A stretch of 64,000 bases of DNA from Latrodectus hesperus (GCA_037975125.1 CM075857.1:22980822-23044821); one strand, 5' to 3'. Counted from the first letter of the stretch, positions 36,241 to 48,816 are shown. Made by a program: numbers and translations. Notes: generated by a model not told the origin, from the sequence alone.

Positions 36241-36371
36241 CCTATAAACGAGTACCTATGGCATGTGTGTACTGAGGAAGTCGGACTCCACACCTAAACA
36301 TGGTATATAAATTCAGTTGGAAAAGTGGAGCAGCGCACCCCATATTGCCAGCTTAGCTGGCACACGACAAC
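36241..36371 (+). mobile_element. SINE-B copy 2, 5'-truncated, with perfect 12-bp TSD
   Basis: Only the 3' half is present (from CCTATAAACGAGTACC through AAAAGTGGAGCAGC to a GCCAGC/GCTGGC mini-hairpin and ACAACA tail). AAGTGTTCATTT occurs at 36229-36240 and 36372-36383. Confidence 0.92.
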
Positions 36372-36584
36372 AAGTGTTCATTTTTAAAAAAAATTTCTTA
36401 TTCTAATGAAATTAAATCCTTGTATCAAAGGATGTGTTTATTCCAATCCTTTCTATACAGTTCGAAAATACTAAAAGTATTTTTTAAATGATTATTGTGT
36501 TGCAGGAACTAGCAAAATAAAATTTAGAAATTTCCTATTTTTATCATTTTGTTTAATAAGAATTTTCTAATATTTTAGTCATAT

Positions 36585-37195
36585 GCTCAAATAAATTTAA
36601 CTTTTCAATTTCAAATAATCAATTGAATCCAATCAACTTACATTATTATTTCAAACTATCAAACCAGTTTAAATCTTTTGAGATGAATATTTCAAATGAA
36701 CAAACCAATTAAATCAATTTAGGTAATCACGTTAAGTGGTCAAATCAGCTTAGATGATAATTATAAACAATCAAATGAGTCAAATGAGTTTAGATAATCC
36801 CTTCAAAGGGCCAAATGAATCACAAATTTGCATAGATTATTATGTCAAATGATTGAATCTGTTGATATAATTATTTCAAATCAGCAAACCAAACCAATTC
36901 AGATGATCGCTTAAAATGGTCAAACGAGTCACATTAGTTTAGGTGATTATTTCAGACAGGTCAAGTAAGTTTAGATGATTATTTAAAATTATCTAAAATA
37001 TCTAAGTTTCAACTATCAAAGTTTAAGTCATAACGTAAATCTAAATATCCAAGTTTGAGTCATCAAATAATCTAAGTTTAGATAATTATTTCAAATCATC
37101 TAAACTTATTTGACTCGTCTGAAATGTAGTCAAACCAACTTAGATGACCTTTTACAACATTCAAATGAAATGAATCAATTTAATCAAATAAGTTA
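36585..37195. repeat. Degenerate minisatellite with units in both orientations
   Basis: Roughly 38-45-base units of the form TCAAAT-A-T-AGTTTAGATGATTATT are repeated more than ten times with heavy divergence. Around 37070-37120 units face each other (TCTAAGTTTAGATAATTATT next to ATCATCTAAACTTATTTGA), giving an imperfect palindrome. Confidence 0.65.
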
Positions 37196-38079
37196 CAATT
37201 ATTGTGTTTAAATGCTGTATAAAATAAATAAATAGATTAAGTATAGTTCAAGTAAAATTATCACTTATCAAATTAAAGCCATTTATTGAATTTTAAAAGA
37301 AATCTTAAAACAAGCTAATAACTAGCTGAATTTTTTAAAGAAACTGTTAAATTTTCATTAATTAATGCGAAAATGAATAGATGTAATTAGTCATTCGTAT
37401 TTCATTATGCTATAACGTATATTTTATATACTGAAGATGAATCTTAATTTATATTGCATACTTACTAGGAAGAAAATTTGGTATTTATTTGATAGCAATT
37501 GACTGAAAATTACAAATAAAAATATTTGCAAGGGTAAATCTCAAATCATTTTCCTTAAACCAAATATATTAAATTTAATTTTCAAATTTATTTTAATCAA
37601 AATATATCCGTTGTTACTATGTATTTAAATTTTTTTTCAAAATATTAAATGTTTCAGTTAAGTGTTACACACATTTTATCTGATAAAGTTTTCCTTTTTC
37701 TGCACTTGAATTTAAATCTTATAAGATAGTAAGAGGGATTAATTTACTTTCTAAAAAGAGCTACTTATGTTTCTTAATGATTGATTTATTTTAATCAAAG
37801 TTTATCAAAAACTAAATTTATCAAGGCTGATTGATAATATCGAAGAAAATTTTGAAACTAATTATTTAAAAAGTATTAGTTTTAAGACTTGTGTGGAGAA
37901 ATATAAAAAAAGATTGATATTTCATTAATTTAAAAATTTACAGTCATAAATATAAGTTAATAATTGCTTAGTAGCTTTTATATATATAGTATTGTAATAT
38001 TTTTAATTTAAGGCTTAGTTTCGCACAGGTAATGGGGCATGCACAGGGTGACAAACCCTTCACCCCAAGAAGGCTGGAA
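37196..38079. other. AT-rich sequence, nothing recognised
   Basis: No identifiable feature before the SINE cluster. Confidence 0.45.
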
Positions 38080-38087
38080 ATTGCTTC

Positions 38088-38290
38088 TCATTGGTCATAG
38101 TTCGGAGGACCCCTGGGAATCAAATCACGGAGGAGTAGGAGACTGCGGATAGGGAAGTCCTGGGTTCGAATCCCAAAAGGGCATGGATGTACTTTCTCTC
38201 TCTTGTCCTTTCCTTGTATGAATGGGTTTTGAATATACGGATACCTATGGCATGTGTGTACGAAGGAAGTCGGTCTCCACACCAAATTAT
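38088..38290 (+). mobile_element. SINE-B copy 3, 3'-truncated
   Basis: Head with GACTGCGGATAGGG and B box GGTTCGAATCCC, then GGCATGGATGTACTTTCTCT and GAAGTCGGTCTCCACACC. It ends abruptly where an inverted SINE-A begins. Confidence 0.8.
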
Positions 38291-38445
38291 GATGCATTAC
38301 ACCACCTCAAATCCATTTATAGGGAACCACATTCATTATCTCAGAAGAAAGAACACAGAGAGAAAGGAGCCTCCATCCCCGAACCGGGACTCGCACCTGG
38401 AACCAACAGTCTAGAAATCAGGAACGCTAACCACTCTTAGGCAAC
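38291..38445 (-). mobile_element. SINE-A copy 2, inverted
   Basis: The reverse complement reads GAGTGGTTAGCGTTCCTGA, GAGTCCCGGTTCGGGGATGG, then CTCTCTGTGTTCTTTCTTCT and CCTATAAA, matching SINE-A copy 1. It abuts SINE-B copy 3 in convergent orientation. Confidence 0.82.
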
Positions 38446-38669
38446 TTAATAAAAAAAAAAGAAGCAAAGAAAAAATTCTGCGATTTATTAATATTTTTTG
38501 TTGTTCGATTTTGTTCTTATCAAATCAATTTTCGTGAACTTAAAGTTTCTACTGAAGTACATGTAAATATTCGAATTCATGTTAAAAAAGCTTTTCTCCA
38601 TTTTTAAAAAAATCGAGATAGTAGAAATTGTTAAGAATCTTTATATAACAGGACGATTAGGAAATAAGT

Positions 38670-38931
38670 GCCACCCACTCTTCTAGTCAGCGTGTTTGAC
38701 TGCGGATAGGGTCAGGGGTTCTAATCCCTATTAGGGGATGGATGTAGTTTCTCTATTTCCTGTTTATGTCCTTTCCTTGTATGAATGGGTTTTGAATAAA
38801 CGGATATCTATGGCATGTGTGTACGAAGGAAGTCGGACTCCACACCAAATTACGGTTCAGTTAGAAAAGTGGAGCAGCACACCCCATATTGCCAGCCTAG
38901 CTGGCTCAAGACAACACTAACAACAACGTAT
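38670..38931 (+). mobile_element. SINE-B copy 4, full length, with 10-bp TSD
   Basis: GGAAATAAGT flanks it at 38660-38669 and 38932-38941. The head TCTAGTCAGCGTGTTTGACT, B box GGTTCTAATCC and complete body end in an AACAACAAC-like tail. Confidence 0.92.
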
Positions 38932-38965
38932 GGAAATAAGTAATGTGGTCGTTTTAGTCACTAGT

Positions 38966-39750
38966 TATAGCCTAGTGTATCTTAGTTGAAAAAGATCTAT
39001 TAAAGCTGAAGTTATCAACACAGAATTTACTTGTTTCACTTTAAGAGCAAGATATATTGAGTCGTGTGAATGTTAGTTGAATCTTAGTTAGTGTATCTTA
39101 GTTGAAAAATATATATTAAAGCTGAAGTTATCAACACAAGTATTTACTTGTTTCACTTTAAGAGCAAGATATATTGAGTCGTGTGAATGTTAGTTGAATC
39201 TTAGTTAGTGTATCTTAGTTGAAAAATATATATTAAAGCTGAAGTTATCAACACAGTATTTACTTGTTTCACTTTAAGAGCAAGATATATTGAGTCGTGT
39301 GAATGTTAGTTGAATCTTAGTTAGTGTATCTTAGTTGAAAAATATATATTAAAGCTGAAGTTATCAACACAGAATTTACTTGTTTCACTTTAAGAGCAAG
39401 ATATATTGAGTCGTATGAATGTTAGTTGAATCTTAGTTGAAAAATATATATTAAAGCTGAAGTTATCAACACAGAATTTACTTGTTTCACTTTAAGAGCA
39501 AGATATATTGAGTCGTGTGAATGTTAGTTGAATCTTAGTTAGTGTATCTTAGTTGAAAAATATATATTAAAGCTGAAGTTATCAACACAGAATTTACTTG
39601 TTTCACTTTAAGAGCAAGATATATTGAGTCGTGTGAATGTTAGTGGAATCTTAGTTGAAAAATATATATTAAAGCTGAAGTTATCAACACAGAATTGACT
39701 TGTTTCACTTTAAGAGAAAGATATATTGAGCCGTGTGAATGTATGTAATT
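38966..39750. repeat. Satellite-like array, seven units of 116 or 102 bp
   Basis: The word AAAGCTGAAGTTATCAACAC starts at 39003, 39118, 39235, 39351, 39453, 39569 and 39671, giving periods 115, 117, 116, 102, 116 and 102. The short units lack a 14-base AGTTAGTGTATCTT segment. Units are nearly identical, so the array is recent. No spacers, so it is not CRISPR-like. Confidence 0.95.
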
Positions 39751-41111
39751 GTGTTGTGATGTATGAATATTGTTATATAATGAATTATCATGCTGTCCTG
39801 TTAAAATGCTAATTCTGAAGATTTAAACTTCGCAAATTAAAAAAATAATATTGTGTATGTATGTGGGTGTATGTATGATAAAACTAAAATTAACTAAACG
39901 TAGAAAAAATTAAACATACGAAAGTTTACCGATATTTTCATAAGTATGTATTTAGTTTAGTTATTTGTTTCTAGAAATATGCCTTTTTTAACAAAATAAT
40001 AATAATAAAAAATAATATATTTTTAACAAAATAATATTTTTTTCTTTCAGAATAATAATAAAAAAATGACGAAAAACATACTTAAAATTTATAAGGATCA
40101 TTCGTGACATCTTTTTTTATAAAATAATACTTTCTATTTTTGAATAATAATAATTTAAAAATATTGAAGCCATGAATTTAATAAATAATTTAGCTTGAGA
40201 CTTTCAAATTACTGATGAAAATTAAAATATCCTTTTAACATTTAGAACAATATTGCTCAGATAGTAAATTAATATTTCGAAAAGGAAGCGATAAACAAAT
40301 GAATGTCAAGTTTTTTTGAACGAAGAGGAAACACGTGTTGCTTAACATTCTTAAAAAGCAACGTCATCAAAGGCCAAGCTTTCAAGTGATTAGATAATGT
40401 AATACGATTAAAAAAAACCCTCTTTTCATCATGTGCTTCCTGAAAATCGATATTTGTTCCTTATTTTAAGAGGAAACGAAGCATTTTAAAAGACTCGAGA
40501 TATAATTCTTTGTTAATGGCATTGACTATGTTACTGAAATTTATGCTGCGGAGAATGAATCCTGACACAGAATTTTGCATGCTGAGAATACCAGCGTTAT
40601 TTAAATAATTGTATATTGATATTATGAGCTACAAAAGTTTAGGAAAAGTTATTTTTTAAATTAGGTGCTATTTTTTTATTTATCATACAGTATTTACTTC
40701 TGTTTGTTAATGCTCATTAATCAGTTTGTTTATATTTGCAAATAAAATTAGAACTCTCAAAATAATGTTTCTTATTAATGTACATAACGAGAAAAAAATT
40801 GATGGTATACTTTTAAATCATAAATAAATAAATACATATTTTTTAAGACTGCATTGTAGAACAGTTGTTATGATTATAACTACATCAGCTTCTTTACATG
40901 TTTTCCTTTTACTAAATATGCAATTTAAGCGGCTCCCAAAATAATAGAAACTTGAAAATTTCTGTCTTGTTTAGCACATATCTAAATGCAGCTTTGAAAC
41001 GAGTGTAAACATTAAACTTTGTCTGGTTATAAACAACAAATTTAGTAGCCATTCATATTTTAAGAAAAAAAGCAAAGGTTTCAGTGAGCAAAGAAATATC
41101 CTTCTAATTTT
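39751..41111. other. AT-rich sequence, nothing recognised
   Basis: No identifiable gene or repeat family. Confidence 0.45.
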
Positions 41112-41345
41112 CTGTTCTGAAAGTTTAAAACCATTCTTTTTCTCCTTTTCTGTTCTGAAAGCTTAAATGGTACCTTGTTTCCTGTTTTGAAAGTTTAAAA
41201 GATACCTTTTTTATTCCTGTTCTGAAATTTTAAGCGATACCTTTTTCCTGTTCTGTTCTGAAAGTTTAATCGATATCTTTATTCTTGTTCTGTTCTGGAA
41301 ATTTTATCGATGCTTCTTTTCTGTTCTGAAAGTGCTGTTTTGAAA
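41112..41345. repeat. Degenerate minisatellite based on TCTGTTCTGAAAGTTTAA
   Basis: About six imperfect units of roughly 35-48 bases, each containing TGTTCTGAAAGTTTAA or a variant followed by a C/T-rich stretch. Confidence 0.8.
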
Positions 41346-41619
41346 ATGCTGGTTTGAGTAACTAATAGATAAATATCATATCACTACCATTAATTGCAAT
41401 TACAACTGCAATTTCAAATATGTGTTCTAATTTTTGGCATAGCATGATAGTTTTCATACTATGTCGGAAACTTAAAAGTATTTTTATGTATGCTTCTAAG
41501 ACACTGAAATGCTCTAATAAGATACTATAGGAACTACTAAAATAAGTTTGTGAAGTGTAAAAATATATATAATTCCCGAAAACTCTTTGTAACTCTTTAT
41601 TACCACAATGTAGTAAGCA

Positions 41620-42500
41620 TTTTATTAATAACTTTATGGCAGGCTTCTTCAAAACAGCCATACATTTTTACCGTTCCTATCATCGCTGCACTGTGTACTT
41701 CGATTTAGTTCTAATGTGTCAAAACATATATCTTTGGGGTTTTATTTTAATCTTGTTAAAGAGCCCGAATTCCGATGATTTATCACTGACTGTAAGTAGT
41801 GAAATGTTTTTTCCTTTAAATACAGTTAACAAAGCAATCGATGTGTGAGAGACAGCATTATCGTTATTCGTTATGTAGTGGCAAATATCATAGCAATTTG
41901 GTGAGACGTTGACTTCAGATTTTAACCATCAACACTTTCCAAAACTGGAAAGTAAATAAGGCCATAAGCAATTGATTAAGTAGGGAAAAATTTATAGTGC
42001 ACTACACATTTTTTCTAGAAAATCTAAATGACTTTTATTTTGGATTTGGCATGACGTGGTGTCTTTGATGGAAGACAGAATATTGTCTTTCTAATGACTT
42101 TGGCCATCTATGTCTTTGGATCCTAAGCATATATCTAAATCTCGTCACTAATAACTATTTTCTCAAGAAGTTTCTGGATTTCTGTATCTTTTTTCAAAAC
42201 ATTCGGCAAATGTCAGTTTAAAAATTTCTATTTGATCTGTGTTTAGCAATTGTATGACAAACTTGGAAATGACACATTTATCTTTAAATTTTTTTGACAG
42301 GATTGCATAAATGAATGTTTACTTCTTGCAAAAACACATCTAAGTTCATTCTTCTGTCGATAATCTGATTCACTTGTTCAATTATTCCTATGTTATAGGA
42401 GATTGAGGGTTTCCCTTTGTGGCTCCCTTATTTTAATTATTCTCGTCCATCACGAAATTTGGGAAAACATTTGTAAATGGCTTTTTTTGGCCAAGAAACA
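41620..42500 (-). mobile_element. Very degenerate mariner-like transposase relic
   Basis: Fragments on the minus strand follow transposase order across several frames. FPKFRDGRE (about 42465-42440) matches the WFKRFRDGRE region. CVISKFVIQLLNTDQIE is followed by VISDEIWIYA-DPKT (about 42160-42120, first Asp region). FGLFNKIKIKPQRYMFDTLE (about 41760) matches the region after the third Asp. Stops and shifts are numerous. It differs from the mariner at 29.4-30.5 kb and is much older. The 99-codon ORF 41362-41661 lies just beyond it and is unrecognised. Confidence 0.65.
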
Positions 42501-43956
42501 AAAAATAAAGATTAGGCTGTTCGAAAGCTTTTATGAACATTTTTTAACAATAATCGCTTACATATATATTCATAGATTTGTAAGCATTTACTATAAAAAT
42601 TAAAAAAATATTCACGTTTTTTTAGCTATAGCAAGCAGCAATTGTAACACATTGGTATTTTTATATCTCTATGCATACATACATATACCCATAAACTATA
42701 ACTTCATTTTGAAATTTGCATAATTCAGATTAAGAGCAATTATTTTTTTCTGCTTACTTAGTCTTTAATATTTTATTGATACTTTGATAGAATTCATGAA
42801 TAATTTTATTTATATTTAATTATTGATACTATACTCAAATGTAATTTGTATTAGGTTTATTACATTAAAGAATAAACCAATATAATAAGAGGACATATTT
42901 CTTTTTTTGCTTCACTTTAAGAAAATCTAGACATCCTACCATCATTCTTGAACTCACTTATTAGTTTATTTAATCCTTTAATAATTTTATTTATTGTTTT
43001 TCCATCCTTACATTATGAAAATTATTTTGCACCATTTATATCACACGTGATATATTCACATTGTTATGGTACCATGACACTTAAAGTCATACTGTAAAAC
43101 AGTAAATATTACTAGGATGCTTGCGTCACCACAGATTGTGACATTTGTTATTAACCTATAGATTCATCGCTGTATTTTTCAGGTAACGCCATTTATATTC
43201 ATTAGTTTCGACAGAAAATCCACCCCGCCTTTTCCAAAGTCCATTCGTCATCGTTACGAACCAATTAAGACTTGTTAAAGAGCCCAATAGAACCCGAATA
43301 CGTTTTTGCATAATCTCGCTACACTTAACTAATAAATAGAAAAAATTGGCCTGATGTGTCTCATTTTAACTATATTTCTTGGTTAAGTGCAAATTAGTTT
43401 TGTCTAATAAATGATTCCATTTTGTGATGAATCTTTTTACCGTTTTGTAAATATCATTACTTTTAGATTTTTTTGTAAGAAATGTGCAGTATATATTTTT
43501 TTATATTAGGCTAATTATAATATTTAGCATCAATTATATGGAGCAGACAAGATAATATACACTGTACCTTTATAAAAATGGACACATTTTGATGGTTAAT
43601 GACTTATAAAATAATAAAGATGTATACAAACTGATGTGGTATTTATATGTAGAATAACTCATATTTTTTCATTTATAATGAATACTGACGTAGAATATTA
43701 CATTTTTCATTCTTATTATTATTTCTTTTGTAACTATCATCTGTTTGTTCTTCTAACTATTATTCCTTTTCTTTCGTTTTTGGTAATGATTAGAAGGCAA
43801 TTTAATATTCACTTTTGATGTTTTATTCTATAAGAAATCGAAGAGAAGGGTAACATTTATTCGAATACTATTGTTTGTAGTTCTTTTAATGAAAATTCCT
43901 CACAAAGATGGATAAGGAGTGATGTCCCAATTCTTCGGCCACACAGATCCACACAA
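42501..43956. other. AT-rich sequence, nothing recognised
   Basis: A 15-base word CTTGTTAAAGAGCCC near 43272 also occurs in the mariner relic near 41752, so a small related fragment may be present. Otherwise no feature. Confidence 0.4.
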
Positions 43957-44453
43957 AGTGGCTCTCATGTCGAAGTCCATTGACGAAGACCATAACCTGA
44001 TATAACGCCCCAGCAATTTTTCCTTTGAGAATTCGTGGAGGGCACTTTTGGGTGCAGGTAAGTGTCGAATGTTGATGACTTTAAGGCCAGGATTGCAGCC
44101 GCAACCGATTTTGCGGATACTGACAGGCTTGCTCGTAACTGGTGCAAACCTGACTGACTACCTTCTTCACATTCCACTAACAAAAAGTGGCGCTCATGTC
44201 GAAGTCCATTGACGAAGACCATAACCTGATATAACGCCCCAGCAATTTTTCCTTTGAGAATTCGTGAAGGGCACTTTTTGGTGCAGGTGAGTGTCGAATG
44301 TTGATGACTTTAAGGCCAGGATTGCAGCCGCAACCGATTTTGCGGATACTGACAGGCTTGCTCGTAACTGGTGCAAACCTGACTGACTACCTTCTTCACA
44401 TTCCACTAACAAAAAGTGGCGCTCATGTCGAAGTCCATTGACGAAGACCATAA
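43957..44453. repeat. 229-bp tandem repeat, about 2.2 near-identical copies
   Basis: The block from AAGTGGCGCTCATGTCGAAG recurs at 43958, 44187 and (partial) 44416 with only a few substitutions. It is GC-richer than its flanks. Each full unit carries the same 85-codon minus-strand frame (MVFVNGLRHERHFLLVECEE...), which matches no family I know. A recent duplication of a unique segment or a transposon piece. Confidence 0.93.
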
Positions 44454-45409
44454 AACTAATAATCTAACCATTAGAGCAATCAATTTAAACGTTATCTTCA
44501 ATATGCTAAGAATTATTCGAAATATAAATGTGTCCAAAATTATAAACACACTCTCTGCATTTTATTATTATATTCTCATCATATAAATTACAACAAAGAG
44601 TGTTGTTATAATTAAACATTTTATAAATTTTAAATGCAGTGAAAAAATTTCAAATTAGAAAATATGCATCAAATTAAAAACCCGAAAAAAATGGTTAAGT
44701 GGAAAAGCATTGTCATTTATTTAGATAAATATTTTCAAAAGCACACGTATTTGTCTTTATTCAAAATAATTAATATCATTGGTAAAAGCTGTCGGGCAAC
44801 AAAAAAATATTAAGTGTTAAATTTAAAAAAATTATATTTTTCGATTTTAAATAATATGAAAAAATGCCCATCAAAATTTGTGAGTGTTCTTTTTTTCAAT
44901 GAAATAAACAAAAATGTATAATTTAAATAATTAAAATATAATTCAACTTTCCAGTATATTATCTGTAGTAGTATAAGTATAATATTTATAATTAGAGTAT
45001 AAGAATATTTCAACTTGATTCAAAATACTACTAGCTCCAGATAAAATAGTCATTTTTTGTTTTATTTTAAACTTATAATGTGATGAAAATTTTGCATGGA
45101 TTAAAATACTTTGTATTAATATTTTATTTTGATATTTTATAATATTTTAATATATCGCTTTTAGTAATTTAAATGTGACGTATTATATAAGTTATGTAAT
45201 GAAAATAATGTTCGTTCATTTTTAGCTATGCATAATTATCCTATTTATTACATAACCACGTATATTGTACGTTTTCCAAACAAAATAAAAATTTTTAGAC
45301 AGTTAATAAATTTTTATAATATCTTTTTTGTGATGACAGTATACAAATTCCATGCTCTAAAGTGCATGGAATTTTATAAAATTCTCAACTTTATTTAATT
45401 AGGAATTAC
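44454..45409. other. AT-rich sequence, nothing recognised
   Basis: No identifiable feature. Confidence 0.45.
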
Positions 45410-46330
45410 ATAATTTATTATTGCAACAGTCAAAACACAAATTTTACATTTTTTGTTAATGATGCTCAGTATTTATTTTTGTACATTCACTTTTACAGTT
45501 TTCATCAATGAAATAGAAATCATCAATAGGTCTTTTTTTTCAATGATTATTTACACTGGTATTCAAAATTTTTGGAAAATCCCAAGGAAATAACTAAAAA
45601 TTTATAAATTAAGAATAATGATGTTATATATTCTCACAATATTTGTGAAACAAAAAAGATATATTTTTGAAATAAATTGTTCTATTCTAACGAAATATAC
45701 TTTTTCTTTATATATAATCTATTCTCTCTTTTTACTTACCAATTATAAATTTTTTAAGAATTAATAGTACTCGTAATGATAATTGCCACTACTCTGATAA
45801 TTCACATGTTACATATTTTGTCAAAAATATATATTTATAATAAACTTTTTGTTTTAATAGTTTTATTGAATGAAATAAAATTATCAATAATTCCTTTTTT
45901 ACAATGATTTCCAATTTATGTGTGTGTGAGTTTGCTCTATTCAAAATATTTGCAAATACCAAAAAAAATTTTGTGGCTTTATAAATATTGACATTTATAA
46001 AATCACAAGATATTTTGAAACAAAATTTTTCGCTTTGATTTTTGTAAGTAAAATCTTATCGATAATCTGTTTGTCTCCCTTTTACTGTACCATTCTAAAC
46101 ATTAAAGTTAAGGGATGATATTACTAGCAATAATAATTGCCCTTAACTTGATGAATCGTATATTGTATTTTTTACATTAATAACGTATTTTTTACTTTTT
46201 TACAGTTTTTATCAATGAAATCATAATCATCAAGTAGTTCGTTTTTCATTAATTACTTACATTACCTATGTGAATTTTTCCAATTCAAAGTATACGTAAA
46301 ACCATTGCCATTTGATAAAATATTCTTAAA
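45410..46330. repeat. Degenerate tandem repeat, about 350-bp period
   Basis: The motif ATCAATGAAAT-AAAT-ATCAATA plus a T-run and CAATGATT recurs near 45504, 45865 and 46211, with similar flanking order. Three diverged copies. Confidence 0.5.
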
Positions 46331-46564
46331 AATTATAAAATTAAAATTTTAAGCAATTATACGCTTTCGTATTTTACAACTACTTATTGATGCAATTCAA
46401 GCAATTAGGAGATTCGGGGAGTGGAAGTTCAGTAAGATATTTTTTGAACGCTGAGTTTATTAACGAAAGTGCGTTCCTATCTCTTATACGGGGAAAAAAT
46501 GGCGCGCTGCACTAAAAATAAAAAGACCATTTACATGATTTACGAACTTTTTTGGTGTGAATTA

Positions 46565-46700
46565 CCCCCATTAAAGGGAGGACTGCTTCTAATCAGTCTA
46601 TTCAATCCTCGAGCTTCTAAAGTCTCGCATAAGTTCTGTAGTTTCTTGTATTCTTTCTTGGACAAAGAAATGGTGAATTACATGTTTACATGCAAAGCAA
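46565..46700 (-). other. Unrecognised coding-like block
   Basis: The minus strand is open across LSKKEYKKLQNLCETLEARG then LNRLIRSSPPFNGG, with CATTTCTTTGTCCAAG upstream (possible acceptor) and GGGG|GTAATT downstream (possible donor). It could be an exon or a decayed element. The plus-strand ORF 46469-46759 begins with GTG and looks like its shadow. Confidence 0.25.
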
Positions 46701-46759
46701 AGTTGTTTATCTCATGCTCGACTTTCTTGGTTTATCTAAATGAAGTTTTTATTGGTTAG

Positions 46760-47921
46760 AATGAATTCCCTGATTGAATTTTCATTCTGTTTTTAATCTG
46801 AAAATATTAATTAGAAAATAAAAATATCGAATGTAAAATAAATTTTTAAGATAAAATTTATTTTGTTTTTAAATTTATTTAAAAAATATAAAAAAATTTA
46901 TTCAAAATTTATTTGAATAAATTTGTAAGATAAAATTTATTTTTCAGTAATTTTCTAATCTTAAATAATATAGTTGCTAATGAAAAATTAAAAACAAATA
47001 TAAATTTCCATAAAACGTTTCCTCTCTTGGTAGTTGATTTATTATTTTAACTGCTTTCATATAAAATCTCATTTTGTACCCTAATATCGAAATGAAAAAA
47101 AAGTAAACTTTAATCTAGACAACAATTTATGTAACACATATTTTTAACAGTTTAAATATTAATATTTTACTGATTGTGATGATAATTATAATCATAACAG
47201 AATAAATATGATTATATTGATCTATAAAATATAACAGTAAATGCATTTTTCACTTAATGATTAGAAATTATTCATCTTTCAATTAGTTACCGATTTCTAA
47301 TTTTAAATAAATGTGCATTAGATTTAATTTTTTTAAATTTAGAAGTATTTTTTTATATGCTATCTATTATACAGACAAATTCTCTTTTTATTTTGAAATC
47401 TAGATATTTGTAAAGGGGAAAATATACAATATTATCGAATGCCAAGATAATATGCTATATTATCTTGTCATTGGAACAATAATGTAACTAATAAGCAAAA
47501 TCTTGCCATTGAAAATATTACTTCCTTATATAATTTGTGTAACACTTTTTATTTGCTTAAAGCAACAATGAGTTAACTGTTAAACGCTATATTGCCATAG
47601 TCAACACTATATTGTTTGATGGATCTAACGAAATAAGCGATAACGTGGATGCTAACATGATTCAAACTGACAAAACATGCTTTAAAAGACAAAGAAAGTA
47701 ATGTTTGTTGAATCTGTCTACATTATGAAATTTCTCATACAGTTGATTCGGTAAAACATTCAACGTATTTGAAACTTACAAATCCAATACTCTTAATACT
47801 ACCGTTACAACAGAAAATAGAAAAAAATTATCCAGCCTTAATGGGGTATATTTTTAAGCACCATTAACTTAAATATAATAGTTTAAAAAACTCACACCAA
47901 TAAATAAATCAAAAAAGAGAT
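46760..47921. other. AT-rich sequence, nothing recognised
   Basis: No identifiable feature before the SINE. Confidence 0.45.
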
Positions 47922-47930
47922 ATAATTTAA

Positions 47931-48307
47931 GCAGGGTTGTGATAGCCTAGTGGTTAGGGTATCGGCATTCGTTCGGGTTTGATTCCCAATGCCTCCAAAG
48001 ACCCATTGAGAACACGCGATATACGTGCTCGTTAAATCTGTGGAATCGAAAGTCCTGTGATGGGTCACTGAGCAGTTACCATGGGTGTAATGAATTGGAG
48101 AAAATTTTCTTCCCCCCAGATCAATGTCAAAATTGAGGAAATGGATCCTCTGGTGGTGCCATCTATCGGAAGAGTTTACAGCAAAGTCGTACTTTCACTT
48201 TCGTGTTGCTCTGATTAAACGAAAAATGCACCTTACTGACTTAAATCCGCATAGCCAACGGCAAAGCGAGCTTGGTTTGTCCAAGTGTCACAAGTAATAA
48301 CAACAAC
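47931..48307 (+). mobile_element. SINE-C copy 2, full length (377 bp), with 9-bp TSD
   Basis: Head GATAGCCTAGTGGTTAGGGT (A box) and GGGTTTGATTCC (B box). The body includes ATACGTGCTCGTTAAATCTG and AAGTCGTACTTTCACTTTCG. It ends GTCCAAGTGTCACAAGTAAT plus an AACAACAAC tail. ATAATTTAA flanks at 47922-47930 and 48308-48316. Confidence 0.92.
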
Positions 48308-48816
48308 ATAATTTAAAAAATAATGAAAATCACATGCAAAATAAAGTCTATACTGAAAATAAAAAAAAACATGGAAAGGACGTTTATAAAAAAAATCATG
48401 ATTGGCTATATTTTTTCATTGCTTTAATTTCGAAACTTATTTGTTCAGATTTTGTTTTTAGGGATGTTTTTATAAAATAAACGATAAAGTAATTTTCCAA
48501 TGTTATTTATTATTAAAAGATTTAAATCTGAATAAGCAAAAAGTATAATGTATTCTGTTAGGATGGTAAATAGAATTATACTTCTGCTCTGAGCGATTGA
48601 TTCTAAGTTAATTAGAATAAAGCCTTTCGCGCTCTATCATTAAGAGTTTTGGTAGATAATTCCTGTTAACAGTTCCTAGAGATACAACAGGTAGTAGTAC
48701 TCAGTCCCAATTGTTTTTCCTTTTGTTAATAAGATAAATTGCAAAGGCAAAAAATCTAAATTAGGTTACTTCAGGGTTGTGTCTATAAACGTAGGTCAAT
48801 AATCATTTGATTTTAG

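Noticed and set aside
38966..39750. CRISPR-like repeat array
   Set aside because: Units are contiguous 102-116-bp tandem repeats without unique spacers, in a eukaryotic genome.
41362..41661. 99-codon minus-strand ORF as a host gene
   Set aside because: Overlaps the end of the decayed mariner relic, with no recognisable domain or splice signal.
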